Shown piece after piece: positions 1 to 4,896 of a stretch of DNA of 6,100 nt. The stretch covers positions 1 through 6,100 of the forward strand of contig SKHL01000149.1 in assembly GCA_007116995.1 (NCBI GenBank), in the 5' to 3' direction. The notes under the pieces were generated by a model, which was not told the origin of the DNA, ran no database searches, and saw nothing but the letters and a program-made list of their open reading frames with translations. Both the position numbers and the translations under genes were made by a program. The DNA comes from Limnochordia bacterium (lineage in GTDB: Bacteria > Bacillota > Limnochordia > Darwinibacteriales > DTU012). Position 1 is the first letter of the stretch; the number at the start of each line of letters is the position of its first letter.

Positions 1-219
1 GCCTTCGATACGGAGGGTTTCACCGTCGGCGATTTCAGGCGGAGTGAAGGCGCAGAAGTCGGCTGGGCCGTTGCCGTTTTGGACGTGCCAGCCGAAAATC
101 GAATTGTGGCCGATGGTTCCCTTGCTGCAGCCCGTTTCTGCCGCGATGGAGCGGAAGTCGATAGGAAATCTGCGAACAAGGCGCTGCTGGACAACAGCCG
201 GAGCGGTGGAGTTTTTCAT
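1..219 (-). CDS. Start of an unrecognised gene, cut by the window edge
   Basis: ATG 219 overlaps the MuF stop (218-216) in ATGA, and the frame stays open for 73 codons to the left edge. The product begins MKNSTAPAVVQQRLVRRF. It continues with a segment IAAETGCSKGTIGHN (25-39) that could be a short helical turn, followed by residues with beta character (SIFGWHVQNGNG, 40-51; ADFCAFTPPEIADGETLRI, 53-71). The opposite strand is also open here, but the exact ATGA coupling supports this strand. Following a MuF gene, a structural or assembly protein would be expected, which is inference only. I cannot name the family from the fragment. Confidence 0.65.
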   Translation of the reverse strand, partial: MKNSTAPAVVQQRLVRRFPIDFRSIAAETGCSKGTIGHNSIFGWHVQNGNGPADFCAFTPPEIADGETLRIEG

Positions 220-1136
220 GCTGTCGGTATCTGGTTGCGCTCCGGCTGTGCCAGAGCTGATTCATTCGCCCAGTCCCAGAGCGTGCGCCCATCGTCCAGG
301 CGGCGGGCTTTGGCCCGCGCCTCGAAGTGTGCCCATACGTCGGCGTCGTAGCGCTCGCGGATTGTGTCGAGCGGCATGCGAAGGTCTTTTGTCGTGGCCG
401 GGCCGGAGGTTCCGGCGCGGTCGCGGGCGGTGCGCAGGTCGACGCGGGTCGGGATGCCGGGGCGCTCGCCGGGCTCGGTGCCGGTGCCGAGCCCGCGGGT
501 GCGGGTGAGCACCTTCTCGCGGTTCATGCGCTCTCGCGTCGGCTCGTCGAGGATCTGCCGCTCCTCCGGCGGGCGGGCGGCGTCGCGCTCGGCGATCTGC
601 GCATAGCGGGCGCGGCTGACCTGGATGACCTGGCAGCGGCAGTTCCACTCCCACGGCGGCATGTGGTCGAGCCAAAAGGGGTCGTCGACGGGCAGGATGA
701 TGCCGTTGAGCGCATCGTGCCCGTCGCGCACCCGCCCGTCGCGCGTGGCGACGTATTGCAGGTAAGGGAAGACATCCGCGTGCTCCTCGATCTGCCGCCC
801 TTGCGCGACCTGGTAAGCGGCGAGCCCGTGGTGGCGCAGGAGCAGCTCCGCCCGCTTCGCCGCCGCCTCGGGGCTGCTCAACCAGGGCGAGATCTGCGCG
901 GCCAGCTCGGTGCGGATCGTCTTCCAGTCGCCCCCGGCGGGCAGCTTGGCGAGCGTTTCCTTCAGGCTCTGCAGCACGTCGGCGGCTTCGATCTCGGTCA
1001 CCATGAAGGCCCGGGCCTGCAGGTCGGGTAACAACTCGTCGAAGACGGCTCGCGAGATCGCGGGCTTCTCCAGGAGAAAGGCCGCCGCCTCAGCGGCGGG
1101 CACGGCGCGGAAAAGGTAGGGGGGTGGTTTACTCAT
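216..1136 (-). CDS. MuF-type minor head (head morphogenesis) protein
   Basis: A 306-residue protein with the MuF head morphogenesis domain in its middle. Two hallmark motifs are intact: TRDGRVRDGHDALNG (131-145), and PPWEWNCRCQ (160-169) after DDPFWLDHM (151-159). The helical lead-in runs from about 25 to 125. Residues 180-306 form a charged C-terminal extension, Arg/Pro/Gly-rich to about 250, then a helical piece (DTIRERYDADVWAHFEARA, 257-275) and DGRTLWDWA (282-290). In Mu and SPP1-like phages such proteins join the portal and procapsid and go into the virion with the DNA. The start is ATG 1136, coupled by ATGA; the in-frame extension to 1433 would be shadow sequence over the previous gene. 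The stop again overlaps the next ATG in ATGA. The domain call is firm. The role of the C-terminal part is unknown. Confidence 0.92.
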   Translation of the reverse strand: MSKPPPYLFRAVPAAEAAAFLLEKPAISRAVFDELLPDLQARAFMVTEIEAADVLQSLKETLAKLPAGGDWKTIRTELAAQISPWLSSPEAAAKRAELLLRHHGLAAYQVAQGRQIEEHADVFPYLQYVATRDGRVRDGHDALNGIILPVDDPFWLDHMPPWEWNCRCQVIQVSRARYAQIAERDAARPPEERQILDEPTRERMNREKVLTRTRGLGTGTEPGERPGIPTRVDLRTARDRAGTSGPATTKDLRMPLDTIRERYDADVWAHFEARAKARRLDDGRTLWDWANESALAQPERNQIPTA

Positions 1137-1546
1137 AATGTGGCCAGGTATGCCTCCGCTTCGGCGATTCGCTTGCGGGCGCAGTGGATCGCGCCCTCGG
1201 CACACCCCCTTATATAAGAGAGAGCGCGGCTCCGGTCGTCGAAGATGCGGATATCCAGCTGCCGGTCGATCCAGCAACCTTCCCCCGCGCGCTCGAGCTC
1301 GCGGGTGCCATCCGCCGCAAAGAGCAGGGAGGTCTGCCCGTCGGGCAGGTCGATGATCACACCCTTCCACTCGTCCAGCTGGTAGCCCAGGTGGAAGGCC
1401 GTGTAATACTGCCGGGCGGGTGTCTCGCTGCAAAGCCTGTGCAGAAGCTTGGCAACGGTGTGCAGCCTGTCTTTCTCGGGCTCCGCGTCGTAGGCATCGC
1501 GCAGGGCCTTGGCGGCCTCAGAGCGGCGTTTTTCGGGCGTATCCAT
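1133..1546 (-). CDS. Unrecognised 137-residue protein upstream of MuF gene
   Basis: I do not recognise this family. With the ATG at 1546 it is 137 residues and starts one base after the preceding stop. Alternative in-frame starts are ATG 1576 and GTG 1588, which overlap that gene; none has a Shine-Dalgarno, so the start is uncertain. The N-terminal 40 residues are charged and helical. The middle has a beta-like stretch (WKGVIIDLPDGQTSLLFAADG, 60-80), and the C terminus is a helix (110-136). Cysteines are at 39, 91, 115 and 122. The stop overlaps the MuF start in ATGA. In other Mu-like phages a portal gene sits here, but this protein is far too short to be one. Confidence 0.75.
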   Translation of the reverse strand: MDTPEKRRSEAAKALRDAYDAEPEKDRLHTVAKLLHRLCSETPARQYYTAFHLGYQLDEWKGVIIDLPDGQTSLLFAADGTRELERAGEGCWIDRQLDIRIFDDRSRALSYIRGCAEGAIHCARKRIAEAEAYLATL

Positions 1547-1547
1547 A

Positions 1548-2039
1548 TCAGCGGGTTTTTTCGGCGGTGTAGTCATAGTCGGGGGCACCGCCGAGGAGGG
1601 CCTTGCGGTAGCGGGCGAGGTTGTTGTCCGGGTTGTCCGGCTCCCAGAAGTCGGGGTCGTCTTCGACCGCCTCGACGTGGGCGAGGTAGCTCTCGAGGGA
1701 AAAGACCCACGTCTGCGGGGCCACTTTGTAGCCGTCGACGAAGCCTGCCCGCACCAGCCGCAGGATCGTGCGCGAGGGCACGCCGAGGTTCAGCGCGTCG
1801 ACATTCTGCTGGCTCAGGCGCACGTTGCGCCCGAGGTAGCGCAGTTTTGGTCGCCATTGCCCGCCGCCCGCCCGCACCCAGTCGAGCTGGGCGACCTTGG
1901 GCAGGGGCGTAAGCTCGGTCGCGCGGGCAAACTTGCCGGGCTCGATCTCGAGGAGGTCGTCCGGGTCGAGGGCCGGGTGGACCTCCGGGCGGGCCGCTGT
2001 TTGGGCGGGGGCGGTGGTGGTGGTGTTATGGTCGCTCAT
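1548..2039 (-). CDS. Excisionase-like helix-turn-helix protein
   Basis: A 163-residue protein. After a low-complexity Thr/Ala/Pro-rich start (1-30), residues about 77-123 form a MerR/excisionase-type winged helix-turn-helix. VDALNLGVPSRTILRLVRAGFVDGYKV spans 80-106, where GVPSRTILRLVRAG holds the turn and recognition helix. A wing (KVAPQTWVF, 105-113) and the closing helix SLESYLAHVE (114-123) follow. The C terminus is acidic (DDPDFWEPDNPDNN, 127-140). Such folds serve as recombination directionality factors or transcription regulators. The gene lies just after the RNA-like element and just before the structural genes, the place where Mu keeps its middle and late activators (Mor, C); it is not visibly related to either. 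No Shine-Dalgarno is seen before ATG 2039. A longer form to 2126 is possible but adds only sequence belonging to the RNA element. The next ATG is one base after its stop. Confidence 0.8.
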   Translation of the reverse strand: MSDHNTTTTAPAQTAARPEVHPALDPDDLLEIEPGKFARATELTPLPKVAQLDWVRAGGGQWRPKLRYLGRNVRLSQQNVDALNLGVPSRTILRLVRAGFVDGYKVAPQTWVFSLESYLAHVEAVEDDPDFWEPDNPDNNLARYRKALLGGAPDYDYTAEKTR

Positions 2040-2064
2040 ATTCCGTGGGTCGTGGTGGTGGTGG
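2013..2064. repeat. GGT/TGG triplet repeats on both sides of a start codon
   Basis: Four TGG units (plus strand, 2053-2064) lie in the leader, and four GGT units (2013-2024) lie inside the helix-turn-helix gene, encoding Thr at residues 6-9. The ATG at 2039 sits between them. The layout mirrors the hexamer repeats around the ATPase start. Confidence 0.75.
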
Positions 2065-2233
2065 GAAATTGGGCACTGGGGTGGGAGGCTGCCGCTTCCG
2101 CAGCCTTTCCGGGCGGTGAAAAACAAAAAGCCCGCGCGTAGTCATGGCGTGTAAATCGCACACCGGTATTGACCCCACCCCAGCGCTTTACGTCGCAGCT
2201 TGGGCGAAAGTGTCCAGAGAGGGCGGCGTTCAT
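2036..2233 (-). CDS. Possible 65-residue protein, overlapping the structured RNA element
   Basis: This ORF fits the operon exactly: its ATG at 2233 shares ATGA with the stop of the 72-residue gene, and its TGA at 2038-2036 lies in the ATGA of the next gene's start. That junction pattern argues for translation. Against it, the whole central part coincides with the base-paired element at 2076-2183, which alone could explain the sequence constraint. The predicted product has no hydrophobic core typical of a folded protein and ends in a threonine run encoded by a triplet repeat. The segment YARAF(C)F..PGKAAEAA resembles small conceptual proteins I recall being annotated in other phages over similar elements, which may themselves be artefacts. 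There is no Shine-Dalgarno. It is either a real small gene, a leader ORF, or the shadow of an RNA. Confidence 0.4.
   Translation of the reverse strand: MNAALSGHFRPSCDVKRWGGVNTGVRFTRHDYARAFCFSPPGKAAEAAASHPSAQFPTTTTTHGI
2076..2183 (-). ncRNA. Structured RNA element, four-helix junction, C4-antisense-like candidate
   Basis: A closing stem of ten perfect pairs (2183-2174 with 2085-2076, minus-strand CTGGGGTGGG / CCCACCCCAG) encloses three hairpins. Hairpin one has an outer GUCA/UGAC (2173-2170 with 2144-2141) and an inner GGUGUG/CACGCC (2164-2159 with 2151-2146), loop seven. Hairpin two is CGGGC/GCCCG (2134-2130 with 2114-2110), with a 15-base U-rich loop. Hairpin three is GGCUGC/GCAGCC (2105-2100 with 2092-2087), loop seven. 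The outer stems abut with zero or one unpaired base. One G-U pair in hairpin one becomes an A-C mismatch on the other strand, which favours minus-strand RNA. The architecture and some sequence recall the C4 antisense RNAs of P1/P7-type phages; that family name is from memory and unverified. The element ends 36 bases before the helix-turn-helix start, so it could act in cis or be released as a small RNA. Confidence 0.65.
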
Positions 2234-2448
2234 TTGCGCGCGCCCTCCTCCTCAGTAAACTCGCCTTCCTGTTTGAGGAAGGTGGCTGTGCGCCGGCTCT
2301 TCAGCTCCGGCGCGTAAAAGAGCGTCGCCCCCCGCCACTGAATCGCGGCATGGGGGAGGAGCGGCCAGCCCTCCGGCGCTTCGACAAGGGCACCGTCGGC
2401 GGGGCCGCCGATCAGCTCGATCGTGCCGGGGAGGGTGTGGTCACTCAT
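2230..2448 (-). CDS. Small phage protein with IELIGGPADG motif
   Basis: A 72-residue protein. Its N-terminal part IELIGGPADGALVEAPEG (10-27) matches a pattern (x-L-x-GGP-x-DG) common to many small, otherwise uncharacterised phage proteins, which go on to a short beta-rich body as here (IQWRGATLFYAPE, 36-48). The C terminus is charged (acidic residues 61-68). No function is established for such proteins. Start 2448 has a strong tandem Shine-Dalgarno and overlaps the preceding gene by eight bases. Its stop overlaps a possible ATG at 2233 in ATGA. Confidence 0.8.
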   Translation of the reverse strand: MSDHTLPGTIELIGGPADGALVEAPEGWPLLPHAAIQWRGATLFYAPELKSRRTATFLKQEGEFTEEEGARK

Positions 2449-3007
2449 CGTTACCTCCCTCCTGCGCCAATTGTGCCGCCTCCTCCGGGTAGAACCGGCA
2501 TACATAGTCCCAACTGCGCTCACCGAGCGCCCCGACGGCGCGGGCCTGCCAGCCCTCCGGCTCCGGGATCGCGGGCTTCGCGGCGCGGGGCCCCGCCGCG
2601 CCCCCCCGGCGCTTGTCTGCCCAGGTGTGCGCGAGTTCGACTTGCGTGACGTATTGGTTGAGGAGCGTGAGGATGTTCTTTTTGCGCGACCAGGTCTCAT
2701 CCGAATCCGTCGCCTCGCGGGCGCGGTAGAAGCGCTCCAGGGCGGCGACGTCCTCCTCCTTTACGATCTTCGCGATCCGCGCCCAGGCGGTATCCTCCCG
2801 CCGGTCCCGCGTCGCCGACATGATGCGGGATTGGAAGAGCAGGATCAACCGCCGCCGCAGCGGGTGCAGGTCCCGCGTCTTCGAGGGGGGGCGCTGCAAT
2901 TTGGCGACCTCCAGTAGGAGCGACTCGATGCAGTCCGCCGCCGCCGTGGCGAGCGGTCCGCCGTTGCGGCGGAGCCTGGCGATCAGGGTTTGGGTGGCCT
3001 CACTCAT
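2441..3007 (-). CDS. Unrecognised 188-residue phage protein
   Basis: I do not recognise this protein. It starts in an ATGA overlap with the winged-helix gene. Residues 1-37 are helical, residues 47-134 form a basic, helix-rich core (Trp75, Trp106, the segment SRKKNILTLLNQYVTQVE at 107-124), and residues 134-150 form a Gly/Ala/Pro linker. The end is PEPEGWQARAVGALG (148-162) followed by an acidic tail. A flexible linker leading to an aromatic C-terminal tag is a layout seen in phage replication accessory proteins, but this is only analogy. It overlaps the next gene by eight bases (2441-2448), the one departure from the ATGA pattern in this stretch. Confidence 0.85.
   Translation of the reverse strand: MSEATQTLIARLRRNGGPLATAAADCIESLLLEVAKLQRPPSKTRDLHPLRRRLILLFQSRIMSATRDRREDTAWARIAKIVKEEDVAALERFYRAREATDSDETWSRKKNILTLLNQYVTQVELAHTWADKRRGGAAGPRAAKPAIPEPEGWQARAVGALGERSWDYVCRFYPEEAAQLAQEGGNDE
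2453..2463 (-). promoter_or_regulatory. Tandem Shine-Dalgarno sites before the 72-residue gene
   Basis: On the minus strand AGGAGG (2463-2458) and GGAGGT (2458-2453) lie nine and four bases before ATG 2448. Together they make this the strongest ribosome-binding region in the left half and rule out the longer in-frame extension to 2700. Confidence 0.65.
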
Positions 3008-3324
3008 AGCTCCAGGTGCAGCTGAGGGTCCATCGCCTCGCGGCGGTTTGTGTGAAAGTGGTCGAGCGTCTCGGCGTAGCTCGCGGCGCGGTAGGTGCCG
3101 CCCTTCGTCGAGCGCTCATCCCCGGATAGCCGGACAAAGCCCATCTGCACCAGCTCTGTCGTGCGCGGCCGCAGCGTCAGGATCGACATCCCTGCCCGCT
3201 CTGCCAGCTCCTCCGTCGTGCAGGGGCCATGCTCCCGCCAGGCGGCGAGCACGGCGGCCCGCTGCCCGCGCAGGCGGCCTTCCAGCGAGGCAAAGGTTTC
3301 GTTGCGGTAGTCGATGGGGGTCAT
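3004..3324 (-). CDS. Small winged-helix DNA-binding phage protein
   Basis: A 106-residue protein with a clear winged helix-turn-helix. Helix 1 is around 19-31, TTEELAERAG (36-45) forms the second helix, and ILTLRPRTTELVQMG (48-62) is the recognition helix. The hairpin wing VRLSGDERSTKGGTYRA (64-80) follows. The HGP(C/A/M)T entry to the fold, the Arg-Pro-Arg recognition helix and the GxVxxSGxxRxTxxG wing resemble small phage proteins often found among early genes and of unknown purpose. It probably binds DNA, as a regulator or a replication accessory factor. There is no strong Shine-Dalgarno before ATG 3324. The stop overlaps the next start in ATGA. Confidence 0.85.
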   Translation of the reverse strand: MTPIDYRNETFASLEGRLRGQRAAVLAAWREHGPCTTEELAERAGMSILTLRPRTTELVQMGFVRLSGDERSTKGGTYRAASYAETLDHFHTNRREAMDPQLHLEL

Positions 3325-3325
3325 G

Positions 3326-3366
3326 GTTTCGGTTTCCGGTTTTCGGTTATCAGTTTTCAGTTTCGC
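3326..3366. repeat. Degenerate heptamer repeat GTTTTC(A/G) in a gene gap
   Basis: Units beginning GTT start at 3332, 3339, 3346, 3353 and 3360, seven bases apart, with a shorter unit at 3326. They read GTTTCCG, GTTTTCG, GTTATCA, GTTTTCA and GTTTCGC on the plus strand. The array fills the whole gap between the DUF3164 stop and the winged-helix start, right up to the ATG. It shares its core with the repeat at 3996-4025 but has a different period. Confidence 0.8.
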
Positions 3367-3369
3367 TGC

Positions 3370-3990
3370 TCATCCGGCGTTGGGGTCGAGGTTGATGTAT
3401 TGGTATTCGCCGCGGGCATCGCGTTCGTAGATCCGGAGCTGGGTCTTGCTCGAGGCCACGGTGATGGCATCGTCAATCGCCGTCATCGCCCGCTTCCAGT
3501 CTGCATCGGCAAAATCGAGCTTCCGGAGGGAGAGGATGCGCTGCGTCGAGATGCGGCCCGTTTTGTCGACCTGGAAGGCATCGGTCACGAGGGTGATGAG
3601 CTCCGCACGCGAGCCCTCAGCCCACCGCGTCACGCACTTGTCGATCAGCGCCTTGGCGGTGCCGAGGCGCTCGTCGAACGTAATGCGCTCCTGGATAGCT
3701 CGCTGTATCTTGTAGCGTCCGTCGAAGGTCGTGAGGGTCAGGTTGCCCTTCTTCCCTCCGAGTTCGACGCCGTATTCGGCGGCGCTCAGCGAGACAAACG
3801 CTTCGATCTCGTCGAGCGTCTTGGTGCGGAAGTCGGCGTTTGCCCGGCGGATTTCACTTGCCCGGGCGACCAGCCGGGTCACGAGGTCGTCGCGGATCAG
3901 GTCCAGCGGCTTAATTTGACCGACAGGGACGAGGCGGCCAAGGGCGTCCTGGCGGTAGCCCTCGGGGATGATTGTAGTTTCTTCACTCAT
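3370..3990 (-). CDS. DUF3164 family protein of Mu-like phages
   Basis: A 206-residue protein matching the DUF3164 pattern. Near the N terminus it has DALGRLVPVGQIKPLD (15-30) followed by a helix starting RDDLV (33-37). A mostly helical middle with the segment FDGRYKIQRAI (89-99) comes next. The C-terminal half repeats the typical sequence RWAEGSRAELITLVTDAF (122-139) and DKTGRIS (142-148). The family is found in early regions of Mu-like phages and its molecular role is unknown; some databases mislabel members as transporters, but no membrane segment is visible. The length is usual for the family. No clear Shine-Dalgarno precedes the ATG at 3990; the leader is the TTTCAG repeat instead. A 45-base gap separates it from the next gene. 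Confidence 0.85.
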   Translation of the reverse strand: MSEETTIIPEGYRQDALGRLVPVGQIKPLDLIRDDLVTRLVARASEIRRANADFRTKTLDEIEAFVSLSAAEYGVELGGKKGNLTLTTFDGRYKIQRAIQERITFDERLGTAKALIDKCVTRWAEGSRAELITLVTDAFQVDKTGRISTQRILSLRKLDFADADWKRAMTAIDDAITVASSKTQLRIYERDARGEYQYINLDPNAG

Positions 3991-3995
3991 AATAA

Positions 3996-4025
3996 TTTCA
4001 GGTTTTCAGCATTTCAGTTTTTCAG
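3996..4025. repeat. Octamer-spaced TTTCAG repeat, 4 copies
   Basis: The core TTTCAG (plus strand) occurs at 3996, 4004, 4012 and 4020, exactly eight bases apart. It fills the 31-base gap before the DUF3164 gene and runs across the stop codon of the gene upstream. On the minus strand it reads CTGAAA. A related seven-base repeat occupies the next gap (3326-3366). Confidence 0.85.
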
Positions 4026-4507
4026 CATTTTCCCCCGCCTGCCTTGCGGCGTGAGCGGACGGTGTAAAGGAGCCGCCAGAGCTGCTTTTCGGTGGCCCCG
4101 CCGAGGCCGCAGCGGTATTGCTTGCGGCAGATGGCCTCCGGGTAGCCGGGGTAAGCGAGCTTGCGTTCGAGGGTGGATGTGCGAAGGAGGTGGAGCACGC
4201 GGTTGCGCTCCTCCTCCGCCGCGCGGCCCAGCCAGTAGCCGGTCAGCGCGGTCGCCTCGCCAGGCGTCGCCAGGGCGCTGAAGTGCGCCATGATCGGGGC
4301 GAAGTGCGCCTGCGTCGCCGTCGTCAGGCTGCGGAGCCCGCAGGCCCGCTCCTGCTCCTCGCGCCGCCAGGCGTCGAAGAGGCGGTGCCGGGGCACGTCG
4401 GCGTTGAGCCCCCCGCAATAGTCCTCCCGCTCCGGCCAGACCTTCCACGCGGCCTTCGCAGCCCGGCAGATGTCGCCCTTCTGGGTGTTGGTGAGGGGGG
4501 TTGTCAT
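4022..4507 (-). CDS. Unrecognised 161-residue Mu-like early protein
   Basis: The gene starts at ATG 4507, coupled by ATGA to the gene before it and served by a GGAGG site. The product is mostly helical and basic. Tryptophans at 21, 24, 47, 92 and 144 and four cysteines (14, 31, 56, 127; two more at 133 and 161) stand out. The last third has the pattern YPEAICRKQYRCG (121-133), then TEKQLWRLLYTVRSRRK (139-155), an amphipathic basic helix that could touch nucleic acid. The position between the MuB-like ATPase and DUF3164 is where Mu-like phages keep small early regulators such as the Gp16/GemA type. I could not match that family's motifs, so I leave it unnamed. Its stop codon lies within the octamer repeat at 3996-4025. 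Confidence 0.8.
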   Translation of the reverse strand: MTTPLTNTQKGDICRAAKAAWKVWPEREDYCGGLNADVPRHRLFDAWRREEQERACGLRSLTTATQAHFAPIMAHFSALATPGEATALTGYWLGRAAEEERNRVLHLLRTSTLERKLAYPGYPEAICRKQYRCGLGGATEKQLWRLLYTVRSRRKAGGGKC

Positions 4508-4896
4508 TCCACCACCTCCCATCCATTTTGCCGGGCGCGGCGGCGGGCGTCGGCGGGGCATGCGAAATTGCCGCACACATCCGGGCCGACGCCCACCGGC
4601 CCGCCCCAGCGGGTCGAGAAGAGGGCATGCGCCGGATCATTCGCGGCGCACATGCCGTAGCCGCCAAAAGCATTCGGTAGTATCCGCACCCGGGGCGTCT
4701 GCGCCGCCTCCCAGGCCGCCTTCGTATCGCGCACTTCAGCGCGGAGCTGGTAAACCCACGGGGTGATTTCATTTTGTGTCATGCGCTCCCGCGTCAGCAT
4801 CTCGATGAGCTTGTTCACGAAGCGCTCGAGGTTGCTCAGTCGCTCGGGCAGGGTGTCGGCCTCGCTGCGAGTGGGGGGTTCGAGGGTGGTGTTCAT
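4504..4896 (-). CDS. Unrecognised 130-residue phage protein, coiled coil plus Cys-rich C-terminal half
   Basis: I do not recognise this family. The ATG at 4896 overlaps the ATPase stop in ATGA, and a perfect AAGGAGG (minus strand, 4912-4906) lies nine bases upstream, so the start is secure. Residues about 16-66 are charged and helix-forming, likely a coiled coil. Residues 72-118 are rich in glycine and carry three cysteines (83, 108, 113) and a histidine (90), a spacing that could hold a metal but matches no zinc motif I know. Translation coupled to the ATPase suggests an early function, perhaps a partner in transposition or replication, which is inference only. It ends in an ATGA overlap with the next gene. 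Confidence 0.8.
   Translation of the reverse strand: MNTTLEPPTRSEADTLPERLSNLERFVNKLIEMLTRERMTQNEITPWVYQLRAEVRDTKAAWEAAQTPRVRILPNAFGGYGMCAANDPAHALFSTRWGGPVGVGPDVCGNFACPADARRRARQNGWEVVE
4515..4519 (-). promoter_or_regulatory. Shine-Dalgarno GGAGG fixing the start at 4507
   Basis: GGAGG on the minus strand stands seven bases before the ATG at 4507. It lies inside the end of the upstream gene and supports this start over the longer in-frame extension to 4576, whose extra residues are only Arg/Pro/Gly-rich shadow. Confidence 0.7.

Noticed and set aside
1208..1224. TATATAA-containing stretch as an internal promoter
   Set aside because: It lies inside a coding region, has no convincing -35 box, and encodes ordinary residues of the 137-residue protein.
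1137..1433. N-terminal extension of the MuF protein to 1433
   Set aside because: The extra residues overlap the upstream gene in another frame and have no fold-like pattern. The ATG at 1136 has exact ATGA coupling.
2110..2134. Rho-independent terminator at CGGGC hairpin with U-runs
   Set aside because: The U-runs are inside the loop, not after the stem, and the hairpin belongs to a larger folded element. Genes continue downstream on the same strand.
2184..2216. Promoter before the RNA element (TGGACA-like and CGTAAA/TAAAGC-like boxes)
   Set aside because: The -35-like box is fair, but every -10 candidate matches only about half the consensus, at poor spacing, and the implied start would fall inside the closing stem.
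327..4281. Long plus-strand ORFs (for example 327-1031, 1509-2141, 3229-4281, 4902-5426)
   Set aside because: They lie opposite convincing minus-strand genes, are Arg/Gly/Pro/Ala-rich with no family motifs, and are explained by the high GC content with few stop codons.
4022..4507. Assignment of the 161-residue protein to the Gp16/GemA (DUF1018) family
   Set aside because: The position fits, but I could not find the family's usual N-terminal motif. Naming it would be a guess.
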